A stretch of 64,000 nt of DNA from JAVVEW01 sp032251045 (GTDB lineage Bacteria; Pseudomonadota; Gammaproteobacteria; Methylococcales; Methylomonadaceae): contig JAVVEW010000005.1 in the NCBI GenBank assembly GCA_032251045.1, positions 6,123-70,122 on the forward strand. The letters run 5' to 3'. Positions 27,450 through 36,865 of this stretch are shown here, in pieces. How positions within the stretch are numbered: position 1 is the stretch's first letter; every line of letters starts with the position of its first letter. The notes beneath the pieces are model-generated. The model had not been told where the DNA came from, did no database searches, and saw only the letters and a program-made list of their open reading frames with translations. Position numbers and translations under genes: made by a program.

Positions 27450-27650
27450 GAAAACTCTTAAATTCGCCACAAAATAATAATCAACCAGCTTATCAAAAAT
27501 TTGTTAAGCGTAGTTTCATTGCTATTGTAGACAATAACGCGAACGAACCGGTATTTTATACGCCGGTGCGCTAACCAGAGCCGAAGGTAAGCACACCGCC
27601 TAACCCTTGGCAATGCTGCCGCACCTTACTCGCTTCAGGAGCCTTACACC

Positions 27651-28541
27651 ATGACACGCTGGCTTGCCGAAACTATCGCTCAACACCCCACACACGCACT
27701 ACTGGCTGCCCTGGCCACTGCACTGCTGTCTTTTCTGATCATTCCCGCCGCCATTCTCTGCGCGGCGATTATCGCGACCATCACACTGACCTACAACACC
27801 CGCACCGCGGCCATGCTGCTGTTGATGACTGGTGTGGTCATTGCCGTCTCGGCGCCTTTCATGCCCAGCCGGCCTGGTTTGGAAATACCCGTGGCGCTGC
27901 TGCTACTGGCACCGACCGCCTTATGCGCCAAAGTACTGGACTTAAGCCGTTCACTGGCCTTGACCATCACGCTCGCCACGTTATTGGCATGGCTAGGCGC
28001 TCTAGCGATACAACTGATTTCGGGTGATGCCACGGCCTGGTGGCAAGTCTGGCTGGAACAGGCGCTGGCCGGCGTGCCGGATGCCAGCATGGACGGCTTT
28101 CGCGCCGAAGGTATTTTGCCCATTTTTAACGGCCTGGTGGCAACTTTGTTTGGCCTTGCCGTCAGTGCCGCCGTATTACTGGGACGCTGGCTGCAAACGC
28201 TGGCCGCTAAGCCAGGTCGTTTTGCCGGCGAGTTTCAACAATTACGTCTGACCCGGATGCTGCCGGTGGTGATGAGCCTCATTCTGGCTGTGAGTTATTT
28301 GTTTACTGAATCCCTGTTCGGACAATTTTTATTGATTTTTCTGCTGCCGTTTTACTTTCAGGGACTGGCCGTGCTGCATGCCACCGTTGGCGAACACCCA
28401 CGTAAAGCCGTGCTGCTGATGCCGCCTTATCTGTTATTGATTTTCATACCTCAGTTTGTCTACACCGGCATGGCTTTAGCCGGATTGAGCGATCTGTTTT
28501 TTAATTTTCGTAAAATCATGCCACCACCACCTGCCTCATGA
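27651..28541 (+). CDS. DUF2232-like polytopic membrane protein
   Basis: This 296-residue protein has about eight hydrophobic segments and few charged loops, so it is an inner-membrane protein. Its length, the segment NGLVATLFGLAVSAAVLLGRWLQ and the end (PQFVYTGMALAGLSDLFFNFRK) resemble the DUF2232 family (YybS-like), which has no settled function. The TCAGGAG site lies 10 bases before the ATG. The stop overlaps the start of the rhomboid gene by 4 bases, so the two are coupled. Confidence 0.72.
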   Translation: MTRWLAETIAQHPTHALLAALATALLSFLIIPAAILCAAIIATITLTYNTRTAAMLLLMTGVVIAVSAPFMPSRPGLEIPVALLLLAPTALCAKVLDLSRSLALTITLATLLAWLGALAIQLISGDATAWWQVWLEQALAGVPDASMDGFRAEGILPIFNGLVATLFGLAVSAAVLLGRWLQTLAAKPGRFAGEFQQLRLTRMLPVVMSLILAVSYLFTESLFGQFLLIFLLPFYFQGLAVLHATVGEHPRKAVLLMPPYLLLIFIPQFVYTGMALAGLSDLFFNFRKIMPPPPAS

Positions 28542-29221
28542 TCCCACTTCGTGACACTGCCCCCCGTTATCACACGCCCTATGTCACCTGGACGCTTATC
28601 GCCTTGTGCAGTGCCATTTTTCTAATTCTGCAAATACTGCCGGATGAAACCGTACGCCAGCTGACCTATTACTATGGCATGGTTCCGATTCGTTACAGCA
28701 ACCCGACCTGGGCTACCCACTTCGGCTTGCCGCCGGATCATTACTTCTCCTTTATCAGCAACCTGTTTCTGCATGGCAGTTGGTTTCATTGGCTAAGCAA
28801 TATGTTGTTTTTATGGATTTTTGCCGATAATGTCGAAGATCGCATGGGGCCGGGCCGGTTTCTGGTGTTTTATCTTGTATGTGGCATTTTGGCCACGGGC
28901 TTGCAATGGTTTTTCGATCAGGCCATGGTGATTCCGGTCATCGGCGCCTCCGGCGCGATTGCCGGCGTTTTAGGTGCTTATTTTCTGATGTACCCCTTTG
29001 AGCGCGTAGTTATTTGGGTGCCCATTTTGTTTCTGCCGCTTATCTTCAACGTCCCGGCCATCGGTTTTTTAGGCGTTTGGGTCATTCTGCAAATCGGCAA
29101 TGCCACCTCCACGCTGGTGTTCAGCGACACGGTCAGCACCATGGCCTGGTGGGCGCATTTAGGCGGCTTTATCGCCGGCATTACGCTGTATCGATTATTT
29201 CTGAAAAAAGACTACCCTTAA
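28538..29221 (+). CDS. Rhomboid intramembrane serine protease
   Basis: Rhomboids cleave membrane-spanning helices of target proteins inside the lipid bilayer. The 227-residue protein has six predicted membrane segments. The catalytic pair is in place: Ser138 in GASGAIAGVLG and His207 in WWAHLGGFIAG. The upstream HGSWFHWLSNMLFLWIFADNVED block carries the conserved His and Asn of the oxyanion region. It overlaps the DUF2232-like gene by 4 bases. Natural substrates cannot be predicted. Confidence 0.93.
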   Translation: MIPLRDTAPRYHTPYVTWTLIALCSAIFLILQILPDETVRQLTYYYGMVPIRYSNPTWATHFGLPPDHYFSFISNLFLHGSWFHWLSNMLFLWIFADNVEDRMGPGRFLVFYLVCGILATGLQWFFDQAMVIPVIGASGAIAGVLGAYFLMYPFERVVIWVPILFLPLIFNVPAIGFLGVWVILQIGNATSTLVFSDTVSTMAWWAHLGGFIAGITLYRLFLKKDYP

Positions 29222-29253
29222 ACCGTCTGACAACCAACCTGACGCAGTGAATC

Positions 29254-30825
29254 ATGATTGACAATTTTTCCCATCTAAAAAACACCACCGAGGCGGAACT
29301 TGCCACCGACACCTGCATTATCGGCGCTGGCGCGGCCGGCATTACCCTGGCCCGAGCGTTGAAAGATACCGGTCGCGATATTTTATTGCTGGAATCGGGC
29401 GGCAAGGATTTCGACCCGCACATTCAGGATCTGGCCGCCGGCGACAGCATCGGCATGGAGTATTACCCTTTGGCCCGATGCCCGGCTGCGCTTTTTTGGC
29501 GGCACCACGGCGATTTGGGGCGGGCGCTCGGCGCAGCTGGATACCATCGATTTTCAGCCCAGGCCTTGGGTCACGCACAGCGGCTGGCCGTTCGCAAAGG
29601 ATACGCTTAGCCCCTGGTACCGCCAGGCACAGCGTTTGCTGGACCTGCCACAGCTTTCCGGCAATATTCTACCCGAAGGCGCAAACGCGCCGGATGCGGT
29701 GTTCGACCCTGACCTGATACAAATGGCTTTTTGGCAGTTTGATGAAAAGTTCGAGCGCTTTACTTTGCCGCAATGCCAGGATCTGGTTAACGCGGCCAAT
29801 GTCAGGATTCTACTGAACGCCACCGCCATGACCCTGGACAGCAGTGACAATGGTCGGCAAATCACTGAAGTGACCGTAGGCTCGCTGACCGGCCGACGCA
29901 CCCGGGTCAGGGCGCGATGTTTTATTCTGGCCACCGGCGGCCTGGAAGTACCGCGCTTGTTATTGAATTCCAAAACCCAAGCACACCCTGACGGCATCAG
30001 CAACCAACATGACCGGGTTGGCCGGTATTTCATGGAGCATCCTCATGCCCGGGGCGGACGCATCATCACCGATGACCCGGCCCGCTTATTCAAGTCTCTG
30101 CCGCGCTTCCGTCGGCACCAGGGTTTGCGTTACGGCATGTTGTTAAGACCCGGCGAAGCGTTGCAAGCGCGGGAAGCGCTGCTGAACTCCTGTTTTACCC
30201 TGGGCGTGCGCCTGAATGAAGGTGAACAACAGCAGTTTTATAAAAATATTTACAATAACTTACGCCATGATCTGTCGCCAACCGCCTTTGGCCGGGCGAT
30301 GTGGAAACTGACTAAAAAAGCCTCCACCCTGGTTCAGGATCGATTCGGCGCTGCGTTGAACTTGAGAAAACTGAAGCAGCCCGGCTCCGGTATCCATGCC
30401 GTGATCCGCGCCGAACAGGCACCTAACCCAGACAGTCGGGTGACGGTCAATCCCGAGGCGCGTGATGCCTTAGGGTTGCCGCGATTAACTCTGGACTGGC
30501 AATTCAGCGCTATCGATAAACACAGCGTGACCGGCATGATGGCCGGGTCGAACCCGCCAACTGGTTGGCCGACCGTGACCGGCTCTGGCAATTCGATCCT
30601 TTGATCAGTAACCACCCGATCGGCGGTTATCATCACATGGGCACCACGCGCATGGCCGATAATCCGCGGCACGGCGTGGTCGATGCCGAGGGCAAAGTCC
30701 ACGGCATCGATAACCTGTATATTGCCGGTAGCAGCGTATTTCCCACCGTCGACTGGGCCAATCCAACGCTGACTATTCTGGCCCTGAGCTTGCGTCTGGC
30801 CGAACATTTACGCACTCAGTCCTGA
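29254..30825 (+). pseudogene. GMC-type oxidoreductase broken by frameshift and deletion
   Basis: Three frames together encode a flavin (GMC-family) oxidoreductase. Frame one gives the FAD-binding start (TCIIGAGAAGITLARAL). A single extra C in the run at 29474-29476 breaks it; removing one C restores LADARLRFFGGTTAIWGGR. Frame two then runs to about 30550. There, after DKHSVTGMMA, the reading jumps to RVEPANWLADRDRLW in the first frame, and the usual stretch of about 13-16 residues between these blocks is missing. That implies an internal deletion rather than one lost base. The C-terminal catalytic His/Asn region (HHMGTTRM, WANPTLTILAL) is intact. Two independent lesions make a non-functional gene likely. 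Confidence 0.82.
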
Positions 30826-31664
30826 AACGCCCATAAATGTGCGGCAACAAGGCCGCGCCAGGGCGCGAACGGTGCCAGCCAATCCCGGGCAAACGCCGCA
30901 TTCACGGCTTCCGGACGTGCCAACAAATGCTGAATGCCGCGCCTGACGCCGGCATCGCCATGCAAACTGCCATCGAGATAGCCCAAACCACGCATCAGGC
31001 TGTAATTGACCGTCCAAGGACCAATGCCCGGAATGGCCAAAAGCCTCTGCGCCAAGGCTTGAAACTCGGCCTCCGTTGCCGCCTGTAACACCCACTCGCC
31101 GTCAGCCACCAAACGGCTGACCACCGCCAGCGTCATCGCCTTACTGCGGGGAAAACCCACCCCCCTGAATATCTCCTCAGTCAGTGCGGCAAGACGCGCC
31201 GCATCAGGATAACAATACAATCCATCCGGCAAACGCACGCCCGCCGCCCGTATCAGCTTGCGGCGCATCGCCAGCGCCGCCGGCACACTGATTTGCTGGC
31301 TGGTAATGGCCCAGGTCAAAGCTTCGAACGGCGTTGCCGCCAGTGCAATGCGCAAGCCTTGCTGCGCCTGCACCACGCGCCCCAGCGGCGTAGCCAAAGC
31401 CATGCGTTCAAATAGCGCAATCGGCTGTGCCAGCCCCAGCATATTGTCAGCCAGCGTGGTCAATGCCGCATCATCCATATCGCCCGAGACCACCACATCG
31501 GTATCGCTGAAATGGAATGCCAGGTACACCGGTCGCCCCTGCCACAGCAAGCCTTTGCGTAAACCTCTGGCGGTGACTTGCTCGGCCAATGCTTGAGTAT
31601 CACGGCCATGAAACGCTAAAAACGCTTGGCGACGGTAATCATGCGGCAAATTCCGTTGAATCAT
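30816..31664 (-). CDS. alkA: DNA-3-methyladenine glycosylase (AlkA type)
   Basis: AlkA removes alkylated bases from DNA to begin base excision repair. The 282-residue protein has a helix-hairpin-helix/GPD domain: TWAITSQQISVPAALAMRRKLI, then the hairpin LLAIPGIGPWTVNYSLMRGLG. The catalytic Asp is in GDAGVRRGIQ, and the APWRGLVAAHLW ending matches AlkA. The N-terminal AlkA-like domain is present (VYLAFHFSDTDVVVSGDM). Its 3' end overlaps that of the broken GMC gene by 10 bases. Together with the methyltransferase at 42224, it gives the window two alkylation-repair genes. Confidence 0.9.
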   Translation of the reverse strand: MIQRNLPHDYRRQAFLAFHGRDTQALAEQVTARGLRKGLLWQGRPVYLAFHFSDTDVVVSGDMDDAALTTLADNMLGLAQPIALFERMALATPLGRVVQAQQGLRIALAATPFEALTWAITSQQISVPAALAMRRKLIRAAGVRLPDGLYCYPDAARLAALTEEIFRGVGFPRSKAMTLAVVSRLVADGEWVLQAATEAEFQALAQRLLAIPGIGPWTVNYSLMRGLGYLDGSLHGDAGVRRGIQHLLARPEAVNAAFARDWLAPFAPWRGLVAAHLWAFQD

Positions 31665-31973
31665 GGTAGGTGCTCAAAATACTGGCAAGACTACGGGTAA
31701 GGTAAGGCTTTGACCGCATGAATGCTATCATAGCGCCTTGTATGGACGTATTCACGGCGTCTTGTTTCCAAGCATTGCCTGATACGATCCCGCCACCCCA
31801 CCGGAACGTGCATAATGAGAATGTCTGATAACCCGACCTGCCTGTTGAGCTGGCTTGCCGCCGTTGTTACCATAGCCTGAAAGGGTTGAAAAATAACGCT
31901 TCTCTCCACCAATTAAGCAACTCAACACCAGCAGACGCCTGCCACTCCTAAACCGCCACCCCCTTATTGACTT
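31665..31973. other. Intergenic gap between alkA and the type II secretion operon
   Basis: This 309-base divergent gap should hold promoters for alkA (minus) and gspE (plus). I find no convincing coding frame, RNA gene or repeat. A TTGTTA-17-TGAAAA arrangement near 31870-31898 is too weak to call as a promoter. Confidence 0.5.
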
Positions 31974-33668
31974 GTGTCCAGTTCTTCCCATCAAGCGCTG
32001 CTCGATTATCTGATCGACCAACAAAAACTCGCCGCCTCGGAAATTCGCAAGCTGGAACGCTTGCACAGCGCCTCGGTCACCGAAACCACGCCGCATTTGC
32101 TGATCAAGCTGGGGTTGAGTTCAGAAACCGATATCGCCGATGCGTTCGCGCAGTTGACCGGATTAGCCAAAGTAAGCGCTGAAGCGTATCCCTTAGAGGC
32201 GGTGCTGCCTGAAAGTGTATCGTTGAAATTCTTGCAGCAGCAACATATCGTAGGTCTAGCCCAGGATGATCAGGTCATCAGCGTGGCCATGCTCGATCCC
32301 ACCGACAGCTTCGCCTTGTCCTCCTTGCAACTGGCCACCGGGCAAAAAATCGTACCGAACGTCGGGGTGCTGTCGGAAATCGATGCCGCTTTGGAAGTGC
32401 AATACGGCGAGGGTCAGTCGCAAATGGATAAATTACTGGCCAACATGGAATCGGAAAATGTCGGCGAGGAAGACCTGGAACACCTTAAAGACATGGCCAG
32501 CGAAGCACCGGTGATCAAAATGGTCAACCTGATTTTGCAAAAAGCCATTGATAACCGGGCCTCGGATATCCACATCGAGCCATTCGAGCAAAAGCTGAAA
32601 GTGCGGCTTAGAATTGACGGTGTGCTGCAGGAAATCGATTCACCGCCTGCAGCATCGGCGGCGGCGGTGTTGTCGCGGGTGAAAATCATGGCCAAGCTGA
32701 ATATCGCCGAACGCCGACTGCCTCAGGACGGCCGGATCAAGGTGCAGATGTTGGGCAAGGAGCTGGATCTTCGGGTTTCGACCATTCCCACACTGTACGG
32801 CGAAAGCGTGGTGATCCGCTTGCTGGATAAAGAAACCACGGTGCTGGATTTCAAGGCGTTGGGTTTTTCGGCCACGCAGCTAGCGCGGTTCAACAGCATT
32901 CTGGCCAAGCCGCACGGTATTATTCTGATTACCGGGCCTACCGGCAGCGGTAAATCGACCACGCTTTATACCGCCCTGAAACAACTGAACACGACGGAGC
33001 GAAAAATCATCACTGTGGAAGACCCGGTTGAATATCAATTGGAAGGCATCAACCAGATTCAGGCGAAACCGCAAATCGGCTTGAATTTTGCCGCCGCGCT
33101 GCGGTCTATTGTCCGGCAAGACCCGGACGTGATCATGATCGGCGAAATGCGCGACCTGGAAACCGCGCGCATTGCCGTTCAGTCCGCGTTAACCGGGCAT
33201 TTGGTGTTATCGACCTTGCACACCAACGACGCCGCCGGCGGCGTGACCCGCTTGCAGGACATGGGCCTTGAAGAATATCTGCTCAGTTCCACGGTCAACG
33301 GTATTCTGGCGCAGCGGCTGGTGCGTAAACTGTGTCCGGATTGCAAAACCCACGAGCCGGTACCCGAGACCATGGCCAGGGAAATGCAGCTTCGGCGTTT
33401 GCAACCTGAGGGAGAGTTGCTCTGGTTCCACGCCCAAGGCTGCGCCAAATGTCATGGCTTGGGTTATCGGGGACGAATGGCGATTGTCGAATTTTTAGTG
33501 ATGACCGATCCGATTCGCAAGCTGATTATGACCCACGCCGAAGCCGGCGACATTCAGAAACTGGCCATCGAACAGGGCATGCTCAGGCTTTATGAAGACG
33601 GCCTGAGCAAGGCCCTGGCCGGTTCGACCACGCTGGACGAAGTCCTTAGAGTGACCACGGAGAATTAA
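31974..33668 (+). CDS. gspE: GspE type II secretion ATPase
   Basis: GspE is the cytoplasmic ATPase that drives the type II secretion pseudopilus. The 564 residues show an N-terminal GspE/MshEN domain, then IEPFEQKLKVRLRIDGVLQE and the Walker A loop GPTGSGKSTT (about residue 320). Next come the Asp and Walker B boxes (VEDPVEYQLEGINQIQ, RQDPDVIMIGEMRD), STLHTNDAAGGVTRL, and a four-cysteine zinc motif (LCPDCKTHE ... CAKCHGLGY). The start must be the GTG at 31974, because an in-frame TGA ends six bases earlier and the next Met is far inside the domain. It heads an eleven-gene operon. Confidence 0.96.
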   Translation: MSSSSHQALLDYLIDQQKLAASEIRKLERLHSASVTETTPHLLIKLGLSSETDIADAFAQLTGLAKVSAEAYPLEAVLPESVSLKFLQQQHIVGLAQDDQVISVAMLDPTDSFALSSLQLATGQKIVPNVGVLSEIDAALEVQYGEGQSQMDKLLANMESENVGEEDLEHLKDMASEAPVIKMVNLILQKAIDNRASDIHIEPFEQKLKVRLRIDGVLQEIDSPPAASAAAVLSRVKIMAKLNIAERRLPQDGRIKVQMLGKELDLRVSTIPTLYGESVVIRLLDKETTVLDFKALGFSATQLARFNSILAKPHGIILITGPTGSGKSTTLYTALKQLNTTERKIITVEDPVEYQLEGINQIQAKPQIGLNFAAALRSIVRQDPDVIMIGEMRDLETARIAVQSALTGHLVLSTLHTNDAAGGVTRLQDMGLEEYLLSSTVNGILAQRLVRKLCPDCKTHEPVPETMAREMQLRRLQPEGELLWFHAQGCAKCHGLGYRGRMAIVEFLVMTDPIRKLIMTHAEAGDIQKLAIEQGMLRLYEDGLSKALAGSTTLDEVLRVTTEN

Positions 33669-34879
33669 TGACCTTGTTCGCCTATAAAGCCATGTCCGGC
33701 GCGGAAATTGAGGAAGGTTTTGTTGATGCCGCCGACAATGCCACGGCGCTGGCCCGTTTGCAGGCGCAGGGTTTGCTGATCCTGGAGCTTAAGCCGTCAC
33801 GCGGCCGCACGTTTTTGGGCATCTCGCTGGGCGCTTCCGGGTTTCGCCTGAAACACAAAGACCTGATGTTGTTCACCGGGGAATTGGCGACCTTGCTGGA
33901 ATCCGGCCTGCCGCTGGACAAATCGCTGCTGGTGTTGATCGATCTGGCTGACAGCAATGCCAAGCTGGCTGAGATGATCGCCAGAGTATTGAATGAGGTC
34001 AAAGGCGGTCGCTCGTTGGCTGATGCCCTGCAAAATCAGGGCGTCTTCTCCCGGTTTTATTTGAACATGATCCGTGCCGGTGAAGCAGGCGGCAATTTAG
34101 GCGGTGTCTTGGCCCGGTTGGCCGATTATCTGGAGCGCGCCAAGGAATTGCGTGATACCGTCGCCACTGCCCTGATTTATCCAGCGATTTTGCTGGTAAT
34201 GTCGCTGGCGTCACTGTTTGTCATGTTGACGTATGTGGTGCCGCAGTTTCAGGAAATGTTCGACAGCGCCGGTCAAGAATTGCCCGTGCCCACGCAAATC
34301 GTGGTCGCGCTGGCCGACGGGCTGCAAAGCTGGGGCTGGCTGTTACCGGTGCTGGCGATTGGGATCAGCGTCTATTTTCAGCGCCAATATCAGGACGAAC
34401 AACGGCGCCGCATCTGGGATGGTCGCTGGCTGAAACTGCCGCTGTTAGGCGTGTTGCTGCGCAATATGGAAACCGCCAACTTTGCCCGCACCCTGGGCAC
34501 TTTGCTAAGCAATGGCGTGTCCATTCTCAATGCCCTGGCCATTGCCAAGGAAACCGTCGGCAACCGGCTGATTGCCAGTGCCCTGGCCGATGCCGAAGAA
34601 CGCCTGAAACGCGGTAAACCGATGTCAGATGCCCTGATCGCCGAAGACATCTTGCCGAAACTGGCCACACAGATGATTCGCATGGGCGAGGAAACCGGGC
34701 GTCTGGAAGAAATGTTGCAACGTGTGGCGGTTATTTATGACAAGCAATTGAAAATCGCCATTCAGCGCTTGCTGGCGCTGCTGGAGCCGGTGTTGATTAT
34801 CGGTCTGGGCTTGTTGATTGGCGGTATTATTGTGTCCATTCTGCTGGCCATTTTGAGTGTCAATGATTTAGCTTTATGA
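33668..34879 (+). CDS. gspF: GspF type II secretion inner-membrane platform protein
   Basis: GspF is the polytopic platform protein that couples the GspE ATPase to pseudopilus assembly. The 403 residues have the two repeated T2SSF domains with HKDLMLFTGELATLLESGLPLDKSL and NFARTLGTLLSNGVSILNAL. There are three membrane segments: one near 175-195, another near 225, and the last at the C-terminus (VLIIGLGLLIGGIIVSILLAIL). Its ATG shares a base with the gspE stop (TAATG). Confidence 0.96.
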   Translation: MTLFAYKAMSGAEIEEGFVDAADNATALARLQAQGLLILELKPSRGRTFLGISLGASGFRLKHKDLMLFTGELATLLESGLPLDKSLLVLIDLADSNAKLAEMIARVLNEVKGGRSLADALQNQGVFSRFYLNMIRAGEAGGNLGGVLARLADYLERAKELRDTVATALIYPAILLVMSLASLFVMLTYVVPQFQEMFDSAGQELPVPTQIVVALADGLQSWGWLLPVLAIGISVYFQRQYQDEQRRRIWDGRWLKLPLLGVLLRNMETANFARTLGTLLSNGVSILNALAIAKETVGNRLIASALADAEERLKRGKPMSDALIAEDILPKLATQMIRMGEETGRLEEMLQRVAVIYDKQLKIAIQRLLALLEPVLIIGLGLLIGGIIVSILLAILSVNDLAL

Positions 34880-34886
34880 GGATAAG

Positions 34887-35315
34887 ATGAAACTGATGCA
34901 GATACGTAATGTCAATGGCTTCACATTACTGGAATTGTTAGTGGTGCTGGGCATTATTGCCTTGCTGGCCGGCATTGTCGGGCCGCAAGTGATGAAGCAC
35001 ATGAGCACCTCGAAAACCCGAGCCGCGCAAGTCCAGATCGAAGACTTATCAGCGGCGCTGGATATGTACAAGCTCGATGTTGGCCGTTATCCCACCCCTG
35101 AACAAGGCTTGTCGGCACTGGTGGAAAAACCCCAGGATTCCGAACGCTGGAACGGGCCTTATCTGCGTAAAAACAAAGTCCCTAAAGATCCTTGGCTGAA
35201 CGACTATGTGTACCGTCAGCCGGGCGAACACGGCGCGTTTGACCTGTACTCGTTAGGTGCCGATGGCAACGAAGGCGGCGAAGGCGAAGACCAGGACGTG
35301 GTTAGCTGGCAGTGA
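34887..35315 (+). CDS. gspG: GspG major pseudopilin
   Basis: GspG is the main subunit of the type II secretion pseudopilus. The 142-residue precursor has the prepilin cleavage site NG-FTLLELLVVLGIIALLAG, with Glu5 of the mature helix. The mature domain has the GspG marks YKLDVGRYPTPEQGLSALV and KNKVPKDPWLNDYVYRQPG, and a calcium-loop-like end (DLYSLGADGNEGGEGEDQD). A prepilin peptidase is not in the window. It follows gspF by 7 bases with AGGATAAG before the ATG. Confidence 0.97.
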   Translation: MKLMQIRNVNGFTLLELLVVLGIIALLAGIVGPQVMKHMSTSKTRAAQVQIEDLSAALDMYKLDVGRYPTPEQGLSALVEKPQDSERWNGPYLRKNKVPKDPWLNDYVYRQPGEHGAFDLYSLGADGNEGGEGEDQDVVSWQ

Positions 35316-35761
35316 AACCTGCGCATGGCTTCACATTGCTCGAACTGACCGTGGTGCTGGTGATCATGGTGCTGGCGCTGGGGCTGGTCGGACTGAATAT
35401 CAACAGCGGTCAAAGCACCACCGCACTGAAGGCGGCGGTACGGTCGCTGACCGCCCAGCTGCGCCATGCCCGCACCCTGGCCATGTTGGAGCGACGCGAA
35501 ACCACCTTGACCCTGGATCTGGAACATAATGAATATTGGCTGGATGACGGCTCGGGTGCGCACGCCCTGGATGCCGCCATTGGCTTGACCCTGGACACCG
35601 CGCAACAAGAACAATACAGTGCCAGCCAAGCCGGTTTCCGCTTTTTCCCGGACGGCTCGGCCAGCGGCGGACGCATCACCCTGAACAATGACAGCGGCGT
35701 CTGGCACATTGATATCAGCTGGCTGACCGGGCGCATCGCGGCGCGCATGCCTCATGCGTAA
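35312..35761 (+). CDS. gspH: GspH minor pseudopilin
   Basis: GspH is a minor pseudopilin of the secretion tip. The 149-residue precursor starts at a GTG that overlaps the gspG stop (GTGA). It carries the cleavage motif HG-FTLLELTVVLVIMVLALGL. The LRHARTLAMLERRETTLTLDL segment is typical of GspH/FimT proteins. It overlaps gspI by 8 bases. Confidence 0.92.
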   Translation: MKPAHGFTLLELTVVLVIMVLALGLVGLNINSGQSTTALKAAVRSLTAQLRHARTLAMLERRETTLTLDLEHNEYWLDDGSGAHALDAAIGLTLDTAQQEQYSASQAGFRFFPDGSASGGRITLNNDSGVWHIDISWLTGRIAARMPHA

Positions 35762-36188
35762 CACTAAAGCAACCCTCCACAGCGGTGCCATGCGCGCAGA
35801 TGCCCTAACACACGGCTTCTCGCTACTGGAAATGGTAGTGGCTTTTGCCATTATGGGCTTGGCGTTGAGTATGCTGCTGGCCATTTTTTCGCGCAATGTC
35901 AGGCAGGCGCAGATTGCCGAGGACTATGTCAATGCCACACAACTGGCGCAAAGTCTACTGGCGCGGGTCGGTCATGAATGGCCCCTGCAAGACAGTGATT
36001 TCAGCGGCGTCGAGCTGGAACGATATCACTGGCGGGTGCTGATGCAGCCGGATTTACTCGAACAGCTTCCAGCCAGCCTTAATGCGCGTGACGTGATACC
36101 GTTGCGAGTGATGATCCGCGTACAATTTGGCGATGATATGACCCAGCCACGCGAAGTGTATCTGGAAACCCTGCGCCTGCGTTCGTGA
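35754..36188 (+). CDS. gspI: GspI minor pseudopilin
   Basis: GspI is a minor pseudopilin that helps start pseudopilus assembly with GspJ and GspK. The 144-residue frame has a prepilin motif HG-FSLLEMVVAFAIMGLAL with Glu5, preceded by a rather long 21-residue leader. The internal Met at residue 13 could be the real start, giving a leader of about nine residues, which is closer to normal. The position between gspH and gspJ supports the assignment. Confidence 0.9.
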   Translation: MRNTKATLHSGAMRADALTHGFSLLEMVVAFAIMGLALSMLLAIFSRNVRQAQIAEDYVNATQLAQSLLARVGHEWPLQDSDFSGVELERYHWRVLMQPDLLEQLPASLNARDVIPLRVMIRVQFGDDMTQPREVYLETLRLRS

Positions 36189-36865
36189 TGTTCAAGCGCG
36201 AGGGTTTCACCTTAGTGGAAGTGCTGCTGGCCATGGCCTTGCTCAGCCTGGTCATGGTTTTACTGTTGGCCAGCCTGTCCATTTCAATACGCAGCTGGGA
36301 TGGCGGCGAGCGCAAACTCGACGCAGTCAGCGAGGCGGCGGCATTCAGCCGCTTCTGGTTACGGCATGTCGCGCAAGCCCAACCGCTTTGGCAAGCCAGC
36401 GCGGACAATGGCGTGCAAGCCGGGGGGGCGAGTAACCGTTCTCCTGAGGGCTTTTCCTTTCAAGGCGATAGCGCTTTTCTGCAATTCGCCGCCTGGTTGC
36501 CGGACAGCGCCGCCCGCCCCGGCCCGCACTGGTTCCAGGTTGCCATCAGCCAGGAAAATAACCACCACAACCTGACCGTTGCCGTCAAACCCTTCGACCC
36601 ACCGCCCGACGGTGGCGAATGGCCCTGGGATAGCGTAATTCTGGTCGATGATATTCAAGACTTCGCCTTGCGTTATTTTGGCGGCGACCGCCCGGGCGAG
36701 CCACCCTACTGGCAAACGCTGTGGCAAGATAAAATCGAATTACCGCAACTGGTCGGCGTCAGTTGGCTGGGCGCCGATGGCCTGGCGCACCCGGAACTGG
36801 TGATTCGCCTGCGCAATGCCGAACCCACAGCAGAGGATGCCCGCAGTGCCGATGATGCCCCGTAA
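36188..36865 (+). CDS. gspJ: GspJ minor pseudopilin
   Basis: GspJ is a minor pseudopilin in the tip complex. The ATG at 36188 overlaps the gspI stop; a GTG one codon earlier is also possible. The precursor has the short leader MFKREG, then FTLVEVLLAMALLSLVMVLLL with Glu5. The soluble domain contains WPWDSVILVDDIQDFALRYFG and ends with WLGADGLAHPELVIRLRNAE, as in GspJ. Its end overlaps gspK by 14 bases. Confidence 0.92.
   Translation: MFKREGFTLVEVLLAMALLSLVMVLLLASLSISIRSWDGGERKLDAVSEAAAFSRFWLRHVAQAQPLWQASADNGVQAGGASNRSPEGFSFQGDSAFLQFAAWLPDSAARPGPHWFQVAISQENNHHNLTVAVKPFDPPPDGGEWPWDSVILVDDIQDFALRYFGGDRPGEPPYWQTLWQDKIELPQLVGVSWLGADGLAHPELVIRLRNAEPTAEDARSADDAP

Noticed and set aside
35216..35896. 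Minus-strand 226-codon open frame opposite gspH
   Set aside because: Antisense to clear pseudopilin genes; composition reflects the other strand.
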